Assembly: GCF_026340655.1 (NCBI RefSeq)
Contig: NZ_JAPEOZ010000001.1
Span: 10,044,001-10,108,000, forward strand
Length of the DNA stretch: 64,000 bases
Origin: Streptomyces sp. NBC_01275
GTDB lineage: Bacteria > Actinomycetota > Actinomycetes > Streptomycetales > Streptomycetaceae
Reading direction: 5' to 3'
This document shows, in pieces, positions 7,462-15,748 of the stretch. The notes under the pieces are model-generated. The model saw only the letters and a program-made list of their open reading frames with translations, searched no databases and was not told the origin of the DNA. The position numbers and the translations under genes were made by a program. The number at the start of each line of letters is the position of its first letter. Position 1 is the first letter of the stretch.

Positions 7462-9351
7462 TCACGGGGTGTGACCGGCGGGGCGGAGAACGGGGCGAAG
7501 GGCCTCGATGACGCCGGGGTCGTCCACCGTGGAGGGGATGGGCTCGTCGTGACCGTCGGCGATGCCGCGCATCGTCTTGCGCAGGATCTTTCCCGAGCGG
7601 GTCTTGGGGAGGGCGGCCACGACCGCGACGTCCTTGAGGGAGGCGACGGCGCCGATGCGCTCGCGTACGAGCTGGACGAGTTCGGCCTCGACCTCGCCCG
7701 GTTCGCGGTCTACGCCGGCCTTCAGGACGACGAAGCCGCGCGGTACCTGTCCCTTCAGGGCGTCGGCGACGCCGATGACGGCGCATTCGGCGACGTCGGG
7801 GTGGGCGGCCAGGGCCTCTTCCATGCTGCCGGTGGACAGCCGGTGTCCGGCGACGTTGATGACGTCGTCGGTGCGGCCCATGACGAAGACGTAGCCGTCG
7901 TCGTCGATGTGACCGCTGTCGCCGGTGAGGTAGTAGCCGTCGTAGGCGGAGAGGTAGGAGGCGATGTAGCGTTCGTCGTCCTGCCAGAGCGTGGGGAGTG
8001 CGCCGGGCGGCAGCGGGAGCTTCACGACGATCGCCCCGTCGACGCCCGGCGGTGCCGGCTCGCCCGAGGCGTCGAGGACGCGGACGTCCCAGCCCGGCAG
8101 CGGTCGCGTCGGGGAACCCGGTTTGAGGGGCGCGGTCTCGATGCCGACGGGGTTGGCGACGATGGGCCAGCCGGTCTCGGTCTGCCACCAGTGGTCGATC
8201 ACCGGGATGCCCAGCAGAGCGGTCGCCCAGTGGTAGGTCTCGGGGTCGAGGCGCTCGCCGGCGAGGAAGAGGTGGCGCAGGCCGGTCAGGTCGTAGCCGG
8301 CGGTGAGCGTTCCCTTCGGGTCCTCCTTGCGGATGGCGCGGAAGGCGGTGGGCGCGGTGAACATCGTCTTGACCCGGTGTTCGGCGGCGACGCGCCAGAA
8401 CTGGCCCGCGTCCGGGGTGCCGACCGGCTTGCCTTCGTAGAGGACCGTCGTGGCGCCGGCCAGCAGGGGCGCGTAGACGATGTAGGAGTGTCCGACGACC
8501 CAGCCGACATCGGAGCCGGTGAACATCGTCTCGCCCGGGCCGACGTCGTAGACGGCTCTCATGGACCAGTGGAGGGCGACCGCGTAGCCGCCGCAGTCAC
8601 GCACGACTCCCTTGGGTTTTCCGGTGGTTCCGGAGGTGTAGAGGATGTAGAGGGGGTCGGTTGCGGGGACGGGAACGCAGTCGGCGGGCGGCGCGGCGGC
8701 GACCAGGTCGGCCCAGTCGAGATCGTCGGGCCCCAACTCGGCCTGTTCCTGCGGGCGTTGCAGGATCACGCTCTTCTCGGGCTTGTGGACGGCGAGTTGG
8801 ATCGCCCGGTCGAGCAGGGGCTTGTACGCGATGACCCGCTTGCCCTCGATGCCGCACGAGGCGGAGACGACCACCTTGGGGGCCGCGTCGTCGATGCGCA
8901 GGGCGAGTTCGCGCGGGGCGAACCCGCCGAAGACGACCGAGTGCACCGCGCCGATCCGTGCGCAGGCCAGCATCGCGATCGCGGCCTCCGGGACCATCGG
9001 CATATAGATCACCACCCGGTCGCCGTGACCCACGCCGAGCCCCGCCAGCGCTCCGGCGAAGGCCGCCACCTCGTCCCTCAGCTGCGCGTAGCTGTAGGTG
9101 CGCCGGGTGTCGGTCACGGGTGAGTCGTAGACGAGCGCGGGCTGTTCGCCCCGGCCTGCTTCGACGTGCCGGTCGAGCGCGTTGAAACAGACGTTGAGCC
9201 GCCCGTCGGGAAACCAGCGGTAGAAGGGCGCGCCCGAAGAGTCCAGGGCGCGCTGCGGAGCGACATCCCAGTCGATGTCCTCCGCAGCCTTCAGCCAGAA
9301 GCTCTCAGGGTCTTCGGTGCTGGCGCGGAAGACATCCTCGTACGTTCCCAT
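7462..9351 (-). CDS. prpE: Propionyl-CoA synthetase (acetyl-CoA synthetase family)
   Basis: A 629-residue AMP-forming acyl-CoA synthetase that activates propionate, or another short acid, with ATP and CoA. The N-terminal ACAS_N segment is SFWLKAAEDIDWD; adenylation motifs are LYILYTSGTTGKPKGVVRDC, WWQTETGWPI, YYLTGDSGHIDDDGYVFV and the catalytic-lysine region PKTRSGKILRKTMR. Length and the GGYAVALHWSM and VFGGFAPRELALRIDD segments fit PrpE better than AcsA. It stands alone with no methylcitrate-cycle gene nearby. The lysine in SGKILRK is the usual acetylation site in this family. Confidence 0.9.
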   Translation of the reverse strand: MGTYEDVFRASTEDPESFWLKAAEDIDWDVAPQRALDSSGAPFYRWFPDGRLNVCFNALDRHVEAGRGEQPALVYDSPVTDTRRTYSYAQLRDEVAAFAGALAGLGVGHGDRVVIYMPMVPEAAIAMLACARIGAVHSVVFGGFAPRELALRIDDAAPKVVVSASCGIEGKRVIAYKPLLDRAIQLAVHKPEKSVILQRPQEQAELGPDDLDWADLVAAAPPADCVPVPATDPLYILYTSGTTGKPKGVVRDCGGYAVALHWSMRAVYDVGPGETMFTGSDVGWVVGHSYIVYAPLLAGATTVLYEGKPVGTPDAGQFWRVAAEHRVKTMFTAPTAFRAIRKEDPKGTLTAGYDLTGLRHLFLAGERLDPETYHWATALLGIPVIDHWWQTETGWPIVANPVGIETAPLKPGSPTRPLPGWDVRVLDASGEPAPPGVDGAIVVKLPLPPGALPTLWQDDERYIASYLSAYDGYYLTGDSGHIDDDGYVFVMGRTDDVINVAGHRLSTGSMEEALAAHPDVAECAVIGVADALKGQVPRGFVVLKAGVDREPGEVEAELVQLVRERIGAVASLKDVAVVAALPKTRSGKILRKTMRGIADGHDEPIPSTVDDPGVIEALRPVLRPAGHTP

Positions 9352-9400
9352 CGCACACTCCTTTGTGGCTTCGGGGATCCATCATGCCCGCCACGCCTGC

Positions 9401-10252
9401 TCAGGCGCCGAGATGGCGACGGAGCCACGCACCCATCTGCTGGATGGCCTGGTCCACCTCGGGCACGCGCCCCGCGCCCAGGACGAACGAGTGCTGCCCT
9501 TCGGGCAGCGGGTGGACCTCGGTGGTGACCTTGAAGTCCGCGAGGCGGCGACCGAGCTGGGCGCCGTCGTCGGCGAGGGTCTCGTGCTCGCCGTAGTGGA
9601 CGGCCGTGGGGGGCAGGCCGGTCAGGTCGGCGTTCACGAGGCTGATCCGCGGGTCGGCGAAGTCCACGGCGGGGTCCTGCAGCCAGGCTCCCCGGAACAG
9701 CTCGAGGGTGCCCCGGCTGAGCATCTTGTCGTTGTCTTCGTTCTCGTCGACCGACGCGTTCTGGATGGTGAGGTCGGTCCACGGCGAGACGCTGACGATT
9801 GCGCCCGGGGTCGCCTCCCCCTGCGCGAGCAGGCGCAGCGGGAGCATCACCGCGAGGGTTCCGCCGATCGAGTGGCCCGTGCTGCCGATGTTCCGCGGCT
9901 CGTAGCCCTGCGAGAGCAGCCACCGGTACGCCGTCTCGGCGTCGTCGAGCTGCGCGGGGTAGGGGTGCTCGGGCGCCAGGCGGAAGTCCACGACGAGCGA
10001 GCGGGCTCCCGCCGCCTTCGCGATATGGCCCGCAGCCTTGCGGTCCGAGTGCATCGAGGCGGTGACCGATCCGCCGAAGTGGAAGTGGAGCAGAGCCCGG
10101 TCGGGGTCGGCGCCCTCGGGGATCGCCCACAGGGCGGGGACGCCGTCGGCGTCGACTTCGGCGTAGGTGACGCCTTCCGGCTCGGTCGACGCCTTGTGGT
10201 TGGAGTCGACGATGTCGCGGATGACGGCCAGGCCGAGGGGGACGTTGACCCA
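9401..10252 (-). pseudogene. HSL-type alpha/beta hydrolase lacking its N-terminus
   Basis: The frame reads a family IV (HSL-like) esterase: LLHFHFGGSVTAS oxyanion region, DFRLAPEHPYPAQLDDA, the nucleophile GHSIGGT, the acid region HYGEHETLADD, and the catalytic His in EGQHSFV. Homology continues back to VNVPLGLAVIRDIV, where an in-frame TGA (10253-10255) cuts it off. No ATG or GTG precedes the oxyanion motif, so the first usable start (ATG 10054) would omit it. The first 60 or so residues appear deleted at the junction with the dehydrogenase. Probably inactive. Confidence 0.7.
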
Positions 10253-10350
10253 TCAATGGACGTGGATGCCGGGTGCGACAGCGCTGCAGGAGCCGCGGGG
10301 CACTGGCTCGGTATCCACGGGCGCGGCGCGGTTCCCTGGGCGGCTGACCC

Positions 10351-11049
10351 TCAGGGCAGCTGCGGGTAGAGCGCGGAGACGCCCCCGGAGAGCGCGGCCT
10401 GCGCCTGGCGGGCGGCGTTGTCCGCGAGGATCTCGTAGGCGCCGGCGGCGATGCCGTCCACGGCGATGCGGGCGATGTCGGCCGGGTCGGACTTGGGCGC
10501 GTCGACTGCCCGGACCATGTCGGTGTCCATGTAGCCGACGTGCAGCCCGGCCACGCGGATGCCCTGGTCGGCGAGTTGCACGCGCAGTGCGTTGGTGAGC
10601 GACCACTCCGCGGACTTGGCGGCGCAGTAGGCGCCGAGCTCCGGGAAGCTGACCCAGGACAGGCCGGACAGGACGTTCAGAATCGTCCCGCCGCCGCCCG
10701 CCGCGATCTGAGGCGCGAAGCTCCGGACCACCGACAGGGTGCCGAAGTAGTGGGTGTCCATCTCGAGCCGGATGTCGTTCAGGTCGGCCGCGAGCAGGTC
10801 GGCGCCGGTGGCCGACCCCGCGTTGTTGATCAGCACGGTCACATCGCCCGTGGCCTCGGCGGCGGCCGCGACGGAGGCGGGGTCGGTGATGTCGAGCGCG
10901 ATCGGCTTGGCGCCGGGCAGGTCGACCTGGTCGGGGTTGCGGGCGCCCGCGTAGACGGTGGCGCCGCGGCCGAGCAGTTCGGCGGCGAGAGCCCGGCCGA
11001 AGCCCCGGTTGGCTCCGGTGACGAGGACGGTGCTGGTGGAGAGGTCCAT
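10351..11049 (-). CDS. Short-chain dehydrogenase/reductase
   Basis: A 232-residue SDR oxidoreductase with cofactor motif TGANRGFGRALA, NNAG (as VLINNAGSATG), the serine in LNVLSGLSW and catalytic YCAAK. ATG 11049 is chosen over the longer frame because AGGGA lies just upstream and the protein then starts MDLSTSTVLVTGANRG. Element C of the ATTATGATC family lies 30 bases upstream, so it was probably co-regulated with the alkene reductase at 3.9 kb. Substrate unknown. Confidence 0.9.
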   Translation of the reverse strand: MDLSTSTVLVTGANRGFGRALAAELLGRGATVYAGARNPDQVDLPGAKPIALDITDPASVAAAAEATGDVTVLINNAGSATGADLLAADLNDIRLEMDTHYFGTLSVVRSFAPQIAAGGGGTILNVLSGLSWVSFPELGAYCAAKSAEWSLTNALRVQLADQGIRVAGLHVGYMDTDMVRAVDAPKSDPADIARIAVDGIAAGAYEILADNAARQAQAALSGGVSALYPQLP

Positions 11050-11078
11050 GGGGAGTCCCTGGTGCAGTGGCGATTGGC

Positions 11079-11099
11079 GTACGATCATAATATTAAAAG
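11079..11099 (-). promoter_or_regulatory. Putative operator, ATTATGATC element C
   Basis: The minus strand reads TTTTAATATTATGATCGTAC just before the dehydrogenase. ATTATGATCGTAC matches element B at all but one base (ATTATGATCATAC). Confidence 0.55.
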
Positions 11100-11178
11100 C
11101 GTTGGGGCGGTGATTGCAAGCGCTCTGTGTGAAGGAAGAGGGGGTGGGGAGAGGCGCGAGGGGGCGGGGGAGACGCGG

Positions 11179-11208
11179 AGGGGTCTGCCGTGTGCACGGC
11201 AGACCCCT
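11179..11208. terminator. Strong 14-bp perfect hairpin
   Basis: AGGGGTCTGCCGTG and CACGGCAGACCCCT form a perfect 14-base stem around TG. It sits beyond the 3' end of the minus-strand remnant that stops at 11303 and upstream of the dehydrogenase promoter, so it could insulate the two. Confidence 0.65.
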
Positions 11209-11253
11209 CGTGCAGACCCCTCGTGCAGACCCCTTGCGCAGGCCTCTTGCGCA
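11195..11253 (+). repeat. 13-base tandem repeats
   Basis: CGTGCAGACCCCT occurs twice perfectly and then drifts into TGCGCAGGCCTCT and TGCGCAGTCCGCT. The first unit overlaps the right arm of the hairpin, so repeat growth seems to have started from it. Confidence 0.7.
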
Positions 11254-11302
11254 GTCCGCTGAAGGTGGACTCGGGTGGAGGCGGGCGCGGATGAAGTCGG
11301 AC

Positions 11303-11776
11303 TCAGAGCTTGACGATCATCTTTCCGACGTTCTCGCCCCGCATCATGGACAGGAACGCGTCCAGGGTGTTGTCGAGGCCTTCCCGCACGGTCTCGCGGT
11401 AGTGGAGCTTGCCCGTGGCGAGCCAGCCGCCGACCTCGCGGACGAAGTCGGGCTGGAGGTCCAGCTCTTCGCTGACCATGAACGACAGGATGTCCGAACG
11501 TGTCACGGACAGGTTCCCGTCGCTGGTGCGTTCGAGGGTGACGGTCCAGCGCACCTCGTCGGATGAGAAGTCCGCGCTGTGCACCTTGTGGCCGAGGTGC
11601 AGGTGCCGTTCGAGGTCGTTCTCGGCGATCGCCTCGTGCAGAGAGTCGAGGATCTCGTGGGCGTCGGCGATGGCGTTGTCCTTGGTCCACGGTTTGAACG
11701 CGAAGCCGAAGCTCTGCATGTCGGCGCCGGAGCGGATGCCCGGGCAGCGGAACAGGTCCCAGGTCCCGCTTCGAGT
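11303..11776 (-). pseudogene. Chimeric remnant: EthA-like monooxygenase piece fused to a reductase tail
   Basis: One open frame joins two unrelated fragments. The first (about 11507-11776) reads GTWDLFRCPGIRSGADMQSF, AFKPWTKDNAIADAHEIL and FSSDEVRWTVTLERTSDG, an internal piece of an EthA-type FAD monooxygenase without its dinucleotide motifs. The second (11303-11506) reads LQPDFVREVGGWLATGKLHY and NVGKMIVKL, the C-terminus of a curcumin-reductase-type MDR protein. Neither part can be catalytic. Confidence 0.7.
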
Positions 11777-11849
11777 CCCTCCTCGTCGAGACCGGCGCCC
11801 TGCGCGCCCACGGCGAGGCCACTTTCCCGCTTGCCGAGGCTTCCCGGAG

Positions 11850-12044
11850 GCCGCGTACGAGGAGAAGCGGGTCGTCTCCGACGGCGATCTGGTGCTCCTG
11901 CACTTCAGCGGAGTCCTGGCCCCCGGCGCTCCCGGGCTCGCGGTCTTCGACATCTTCCGTTTCCAGGACGGAAGGATCGCCGAGCACTGGGACGCCTCGC
12001 AGGACGTGCCGGAGACCTCCGACAACGACAACACGATGTTCTGA
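11850..12044 (+). pseudogene. SnoaL/NTF2-like protein C-terminal remnant
   Basis: The plus strand ends EKRVVSDGDLVLLHFSG, LAVFDIFRFQDGRIAEHWD and ETSDNDNTMF-stop, the characteristic tail of SnoaL-like polyketide-cyclase-fold proteins. Upstream it runs into the antisense of the monooxygenase fragment, so the first half is lost. Confidence 0.7.
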
Positions 12045-12083
12045 CGGCCGCCGGGGTAGGGAGAGACCTGCCTGTCCCGGTCG

Positions 12084-13574
12084 TCATGCGTCGGCAGAGG
12101 CAGAGGCAGAGGCAGAGGCAGAGGCGTGGGCTGTGCGCAACGCGCCCTTGTCGATCTTGCCGACCGCGTTCTTGGCGAGGGCTTCCACCACGACGTACGA
12201 GGTGGGGCGCTTGTAGCCGGTCAGGCGGCGCGCGCAGAGTGCCTCGAGGGCTGCCGGATCGACCGCGGCGCCGGGGCGCGGCTGGACGTAGGCGACGACC
12301 ACCTCGCCCCACTTCTCGTCCGGTACGCCGATCACAGCGGCCTCGAGGACGGACGGGTCGCCCGTCAGCACGTCCTCGATCTCCTTGGGGTAGATGTTCT
12401 CCCCGCCCCGGATGATCATGTCCTTCGACCGTCCGACCAGGGTCAGATAGCCCTCGGCGTCGAGGCGGCCGATGTCCCCCGTGTGCAGCCAGCCGTCGAC
12501 GACGACCCGGGCCGTCTCCTCGGGACGGCCGAGGTAGCCCCGCATGACGTTGGGGCCGCGCACGATGACCTCGCCGTCCAGGCCGGGCGCCACCTCCGCA
12601 CCGGCCGCGTCGACGATCCGGATCTCCTGTCCCGGGAAGGGAAGCCCCACGGTTCCGGCACGTCGGGGTCCCGCGACGGGGTTGATCGTGGAGCCGCAGG
12701 TTCCCTCGGAGAGCCCGTACCCCTCGACGAGGGGAAACCCGTACCGCGCCTCGAACCGGGTCAGCAACTCGGCGGAGGCGGGCGCGGCGCCGCAGACCCC
12801 GAACCGCAGCGACGACGTGTCGGGCCGGACGTCGGCCGGGAGCGCTGCGAGCATGCCGTAGATCGTGGGCACGGCGCTGAAGAAGGTGGGGCGCTCCTGC
12901 TCGACCAGGTCGAAGAAGGCGGCGGGATCGAACCGGCGGCCCGCGATGACGACGCTGGCGCCGGCCAGCAGCGGCGTCAGGACGCTGACCACGATGCCGT
13001 TGACATGGAAGAGCGGCAGGATCAGCAGGCAGCGGTCGCTCGGCCCCAGCTCCAGGGCCAGGCGTCCCATCTCCACCATGGCGTCGATGTTGGCGTGGTC
13101 GAGCATCACGCCCTTGGGCACTCCGGTCGTGCCGCTGGTGTAGATGAGAAGGGCCAGTGCGGACGGGTCCTGTTGCGGGGCATGGTCCCGGCCCGGCGCC
13201 TCTTCGCGCAGGTCACCGACGGCGAGTGTGGCGAGGTCGGCCGCGGCTGCCGCGTGGTCCTCGACCACCAGCAGACGTGCGCCGGAGTCGGCGAGCTGTC
13301 GAGTGACCTCGACGTCGGTCATGCTCGGGTTGACCGGTGTGACGGCGGCGCCCAGCCGCCAGGCCGCGAACAGCAGCAGGACGAACTCGACGCGGTTCGT
13401 CAGCTTGAGGGCGACGACGTCACCGGGACCGATGCCGAGGTCCTGGAGATGGCGCGATGCAGCCCGGACGCGGCTCAGCAGCCCGGCGTTGGTGAGCGAC
13501 CGACGCCCGTCCGAGACCGCGGGACCGTCCGGATCGACAGCGGCGCGGCGGTCCGGCAGAGAAGCGAATTTCAT
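12084..13574 (-). CDS. AMP-binding acyl-CoA ligase
   Basis: A 496-residue class I adenylate-forming ligase of the long-chain fatty acid/aryl-CoA ligase type. Motifs are LLIYTSGTTGVPKGVMLDHA, GYGLSEGTCGS, GEVIVRGPNVMRGYLG, GWLHTGDIGRLDAEGYLTLV, DMIIRGGENIYPKEIEDVL and the catalytic lysine in AKNAVGKIDKGALR. It probably feeds acyl-CoA to the hydratase and dehydrogenase encoded upstream. The protein ends in an unusual ASASASASASADA tail produced by a hexanucleotide repeat beyond the last conserved residue. Confidence 0.92.
   Translation of the reverse strand: MKFASLPDRRAAVDPDGPAVSDGRRSLTNAGLLSRVRAASRHLQDLGIGPGDVVALKLTNRVEFVLLLFAAWRLGAAVTPVNPSMTDVEVTRQLADSGARLLVVEDHAAAAADLATLAVGDLREEAPGRDHAPQQDPSALALLIYTSGTTGVPKGVMLDHANIDAMVEMGRLALELGPSDRCLLILPLFHVNGIVVSVLTPLLAGASVVIAGRRFDPAAFFDLVEQERPTFFSAVPTIYGMLAALPADVRPDTSSLRFGVCGAAPASAELLTRFEARYGFPLVEGYGLSEGTCGSTINPVAGPRRAGTVGLPFPGQEIRIVDAAGAEVAPGLDGEVIVRGPNVMRGYLGRPEETARVVVDGWLHTGDIGRLDAEGYLTLVGRSKDMIIRGGENIYPKEIEDVLTGDPSVLEAAVIGVPDEKWGEVVVAYVQPRPGAAVDPAALEALCARRLTGYKRPTSYVVVEALAKNAVGKIDKGALRTAHASASASASASADA
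12093..12122 (+). repeat. Hexanucleotide repeat, GGCAGA x5
   Basis: Five perfect GGCAGA copies lie in frame in the 3' end of the acyl-CoA ligase, giving alternating Ala-Ser on the minus strand. It is one of several short tandem-repeat tracts in the window. Confidence 0.95.
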
Positions 13575-13609
13575 GGTGTGCGTACCTGTCTCGGTGTGGT
13601 GCGAGCCGG

Positions 13610-14539
13610 TCAAGGAGTCGAGGCCGAAGGGGCGGGTGACGGCGTGAGCTGCCTGGTCAGGAACTCGGTCTGGTCGCGCGCCAGGGTCTCGAAGGTGTCG
13701 CCGGTGTAGAAGTCGAAGTGGCCGGCGTCGTACCTCTTGATCTCCCCCCGGGGCGCGGTCCGCGCGTAGCGGAGGGTCTGGCCGGGAGGGGTGACCGTGT
13801 CGGTGTCGCTGACGCAGAACAGGATGGGGACGGCGACCTTCCGCGCCGCCCGTCCGGGCCGGTAGGCGGCGATGGTCGGAATGACCCGGGCCGCCACCTC
13901 GTTGCGGAACGCCGTCCCGGCCGGCTGCAACGCCTCGTATCCGGGCAGCGCGTCCGGGGCGTTCATGAGGGCCGGCGAACCGGGGGAGGCGGCGATGGGA
14001 ACCATCGCGGGCGCCCTGCCGCGCGCCCTGGCCGCCAGATCCCGGGCGAGCACGGGAGCCATCCTGAGCGAGGCCACCGGGCCGAGCGCGAGAGCGGAGG
14101 CGAGACCGTCGGTGAACGGACACTGGGCCACGGCCGCACGCAGTTCGGGATGGCGTGCGGCGACGGTGATGGCGTGGCCGCCGCCGAAGGAGCTGCCCCA
14201 CACCGCGACGCGCGCGCCGTCGACGTCGCGGCGGGCCTTGACGTAGGCGAGGGCGGCGTCCCAGTCGGCGAGCTGACGCCTGATCGACAGCAGCTGGCGA
14301 GGGTGGCCGCCGCTGTCGCCGAAGTGTCGGTAGGTGAAGGCCAGGGCGGCGATGCCGGCCTGGGCGAAACGCTCGGCGAAGGCGTCCAGGCGCATCTCGC
14401 GCGTCGCGCCGAGGCCGTGCCCGAGGACGACGACCGGCGGCGAGGCGACGCCCGTGGGGAGGTAGAGCCAGCCGGCGCAGTCGCTGTCGCCGGAGGGGAA
14501 CGTGACGTCGTGACGGGTGAAGGGCTGCTGAGCGGTCAT
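13610..14539 (-). CDS. Alpha/beta hydrolase (dienelactone hydrolase/acylpeptidase-like)
   Basis: A 309-residue soluble hydrolase. The oxyanion region is VVVLGHGLGATREMRLDAFA, the nucleophile elbow is GSSFGGG, the acid is near FCVSDTDTVTP, and the catalytic His is in YDAGHFDFY. The layout suits the broad DLH/BAAT group. Its ATG (14537-14539) overlaps the end of the long hydratase frame, implying the operon was once translationally coupled: hydratase, hydrolase, ligase. Substrate unknown. Confidence 0.88.
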   Translation of the reverse strand: MTAQQPFTRHDVTFPSGDSDCAGWLYLPTGVASPPVVVLGHGLGATREMRLDAFAERFAQAGIAALAFTYRHFGDSGGHPRQLLSIRRQLADWDAALAYVKARRDVDGARVAVWGSSFGGGHAITVAARHPELRAAVAQCPFTDGLASALALGPVASLRMAPVLARDLAARARGRAPAMVPIAASPGSPALMNAPDALPGYEALQPAGTAFRNEVAARVIPTIAAYRPGRAARKVAVPILFCVSDTDTVTPPGQTLRYARTAPRGEIKRYDAGHFDFYTGDTFETLARDQTEFLTRQLTPSPAPSASTP

Positions 14540-14546
14540 CGTCGGC

Positions 14547-15495
14547 TCACCGCCCGTTCGTCTTCGGCGTGGCCGTTTTCGTCGAGGCCGTCTTCTGCGA
14601 GTACGTCTGCGTCGAGCGGAGCCCGGGCACGCTGCCCGACGCGAGCGCCTGCGCGTAGGTGTCCGGCCGGTAGAGAGGGAGCTCGCCGGTGGCTTCCGTC
14701 GTCTCCATGTAGTCGAGCATCAGCTCCTGACCTTCCTTCGACAGGACTCTGGTGAAGAACTCGGCGCGTTCGACGTGCAGGCCGTCCGCCAGGGGCATCG
14801 AGCCGCCGAAGTACACCGCCCTCTTGGCGGCCGCGACCGACCCCTTCGACCGCCCCGTTGGCGAGAGCCTCCGCGGGCGTGAACGGTCTGCCTTCGAGGA
14901 TCGCGACCAAGGACCGGTGGGTGCCGATCAGGCGGGTCAGCCGCTGGGTGCCGCCGCCGCCCGGAATGATGCCGAGAAGGATCTCCGGCTGGCCGATGAA
15001 GAAGTCCCCGTCGGCCATGACCCGCAGATCGCACGCCCAGGCGAACTCCGCGCCGAGGCCGAGCGCCGAACCGTTGAGGGCGGCGACGAAGACGACTCCG
15101 CTCGCGTTCATCCGGAGGAAGGTCGTGTGCAGGCGCTCCAGCTGGAGGGCCCCGCGCATCGGGGTCTTGCGCATCAAGGGTTCCAGGACCCGGGCCCGGT
15201 CCACGTGCTTCGCCGTGCGTACGACGGCGGAGGCGCCGCGTCGGCCGACCGGAGGGCTCGCGGCGCCCTCCTCCTGAAGCCACCGGACTTCGGCATGGCT
15301 GACGAACCGCTCGGGATGCGCCCCCGTGAAGACGACGGCATGGACGCCGGGGTCGCGGTCGACCCGGTCCACCAACTCCTCCAGCCGGTCGGCGATGTCG
15401 AGGCCGAACACGCCGTACGGGCCACCGTCGACCCGGACGGTCAGGACGGCTCCGTTGTCCTCGATCTCGAGACGGCCCTTTTCTGGTTGTGTCAT
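14547..15495 (-). pseudogene. Enoyl-CoA hydratase/isomerase, frameshifted with internal deletion
   Basis: The first ~200 residues are a clear crotonase: HAVVFTGAHPERFVSHAEV, LNGSALGLGAEFAWACDLRV, and PEILLGIIPGGGGTQRLTRL containing the conserved oxyanion and acid region. After EALANGAVEG (about 14850) the frame breaks; the true C-terminal part resumes in another frame as AAAKRAVYFGGSMPLADGL and LSKEGQELMLDYMETTEATG and stops at 14547. Around 30 family residues are missing at the junction, so both a deletion and a frameshift occurred. Read straight through, the frame gives an arginine-rich non-homologous tail to 14536. Probably inactive. Confidence 0.8.
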
Positions 15496-15675
15496 GGATG
15501 CTGCTCCCGAGCTGAGTTCGAGGGGAGTTCATGGGGTGGGGAAGGGATGAGGAAGGAGGGGGGGAAGGGGCCGCCGCAGAGGACATGCCGTGAAGAGAAG
15601 AGGCGCCCGATGGCCTACGGCAGTGCCGGCGACGCCGCGTCACTCGGGGTGTGTATCCTGGCGTCCAGAAGTCAT

Positions 15676-15688
15676 ATAACCAAGTTAT
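15676..15688. promoter_or_regulatory. Putative TetR operator, ATAAC-N3-GTTAT
   Basis: ATAACCAAGTTAT is a perfect five-base inverted repeat with a three-base centre, 61 bases before the TetR start and between it and the divergent hydratase. The same architecture (ATAACTTCGTTAT) lies before the dehydrogenase at 17412. Confidence 0.65.
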
Positions 15689-15748
15689 TCCGTGAGTGGC
15701 AACCGTCACTGCGGACGTACCCTCGGAGTCGGGGAGTCAGGTGGACAC

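Noticed and set aside
7357..9123. A 588-codon plus-strand open frame
   Set aside because: It is antisense to the propionyl-CoA synthetase, has biased Gly/Val/Asp/Arg composition typical of GC-rich shadows, and shows no family motif.
12126..13709. A 527-codon plus-strand open frame
   Set aside because: Exact antisense of the acyl-CoA ligase with all its motifs; no homology on the plus strand.
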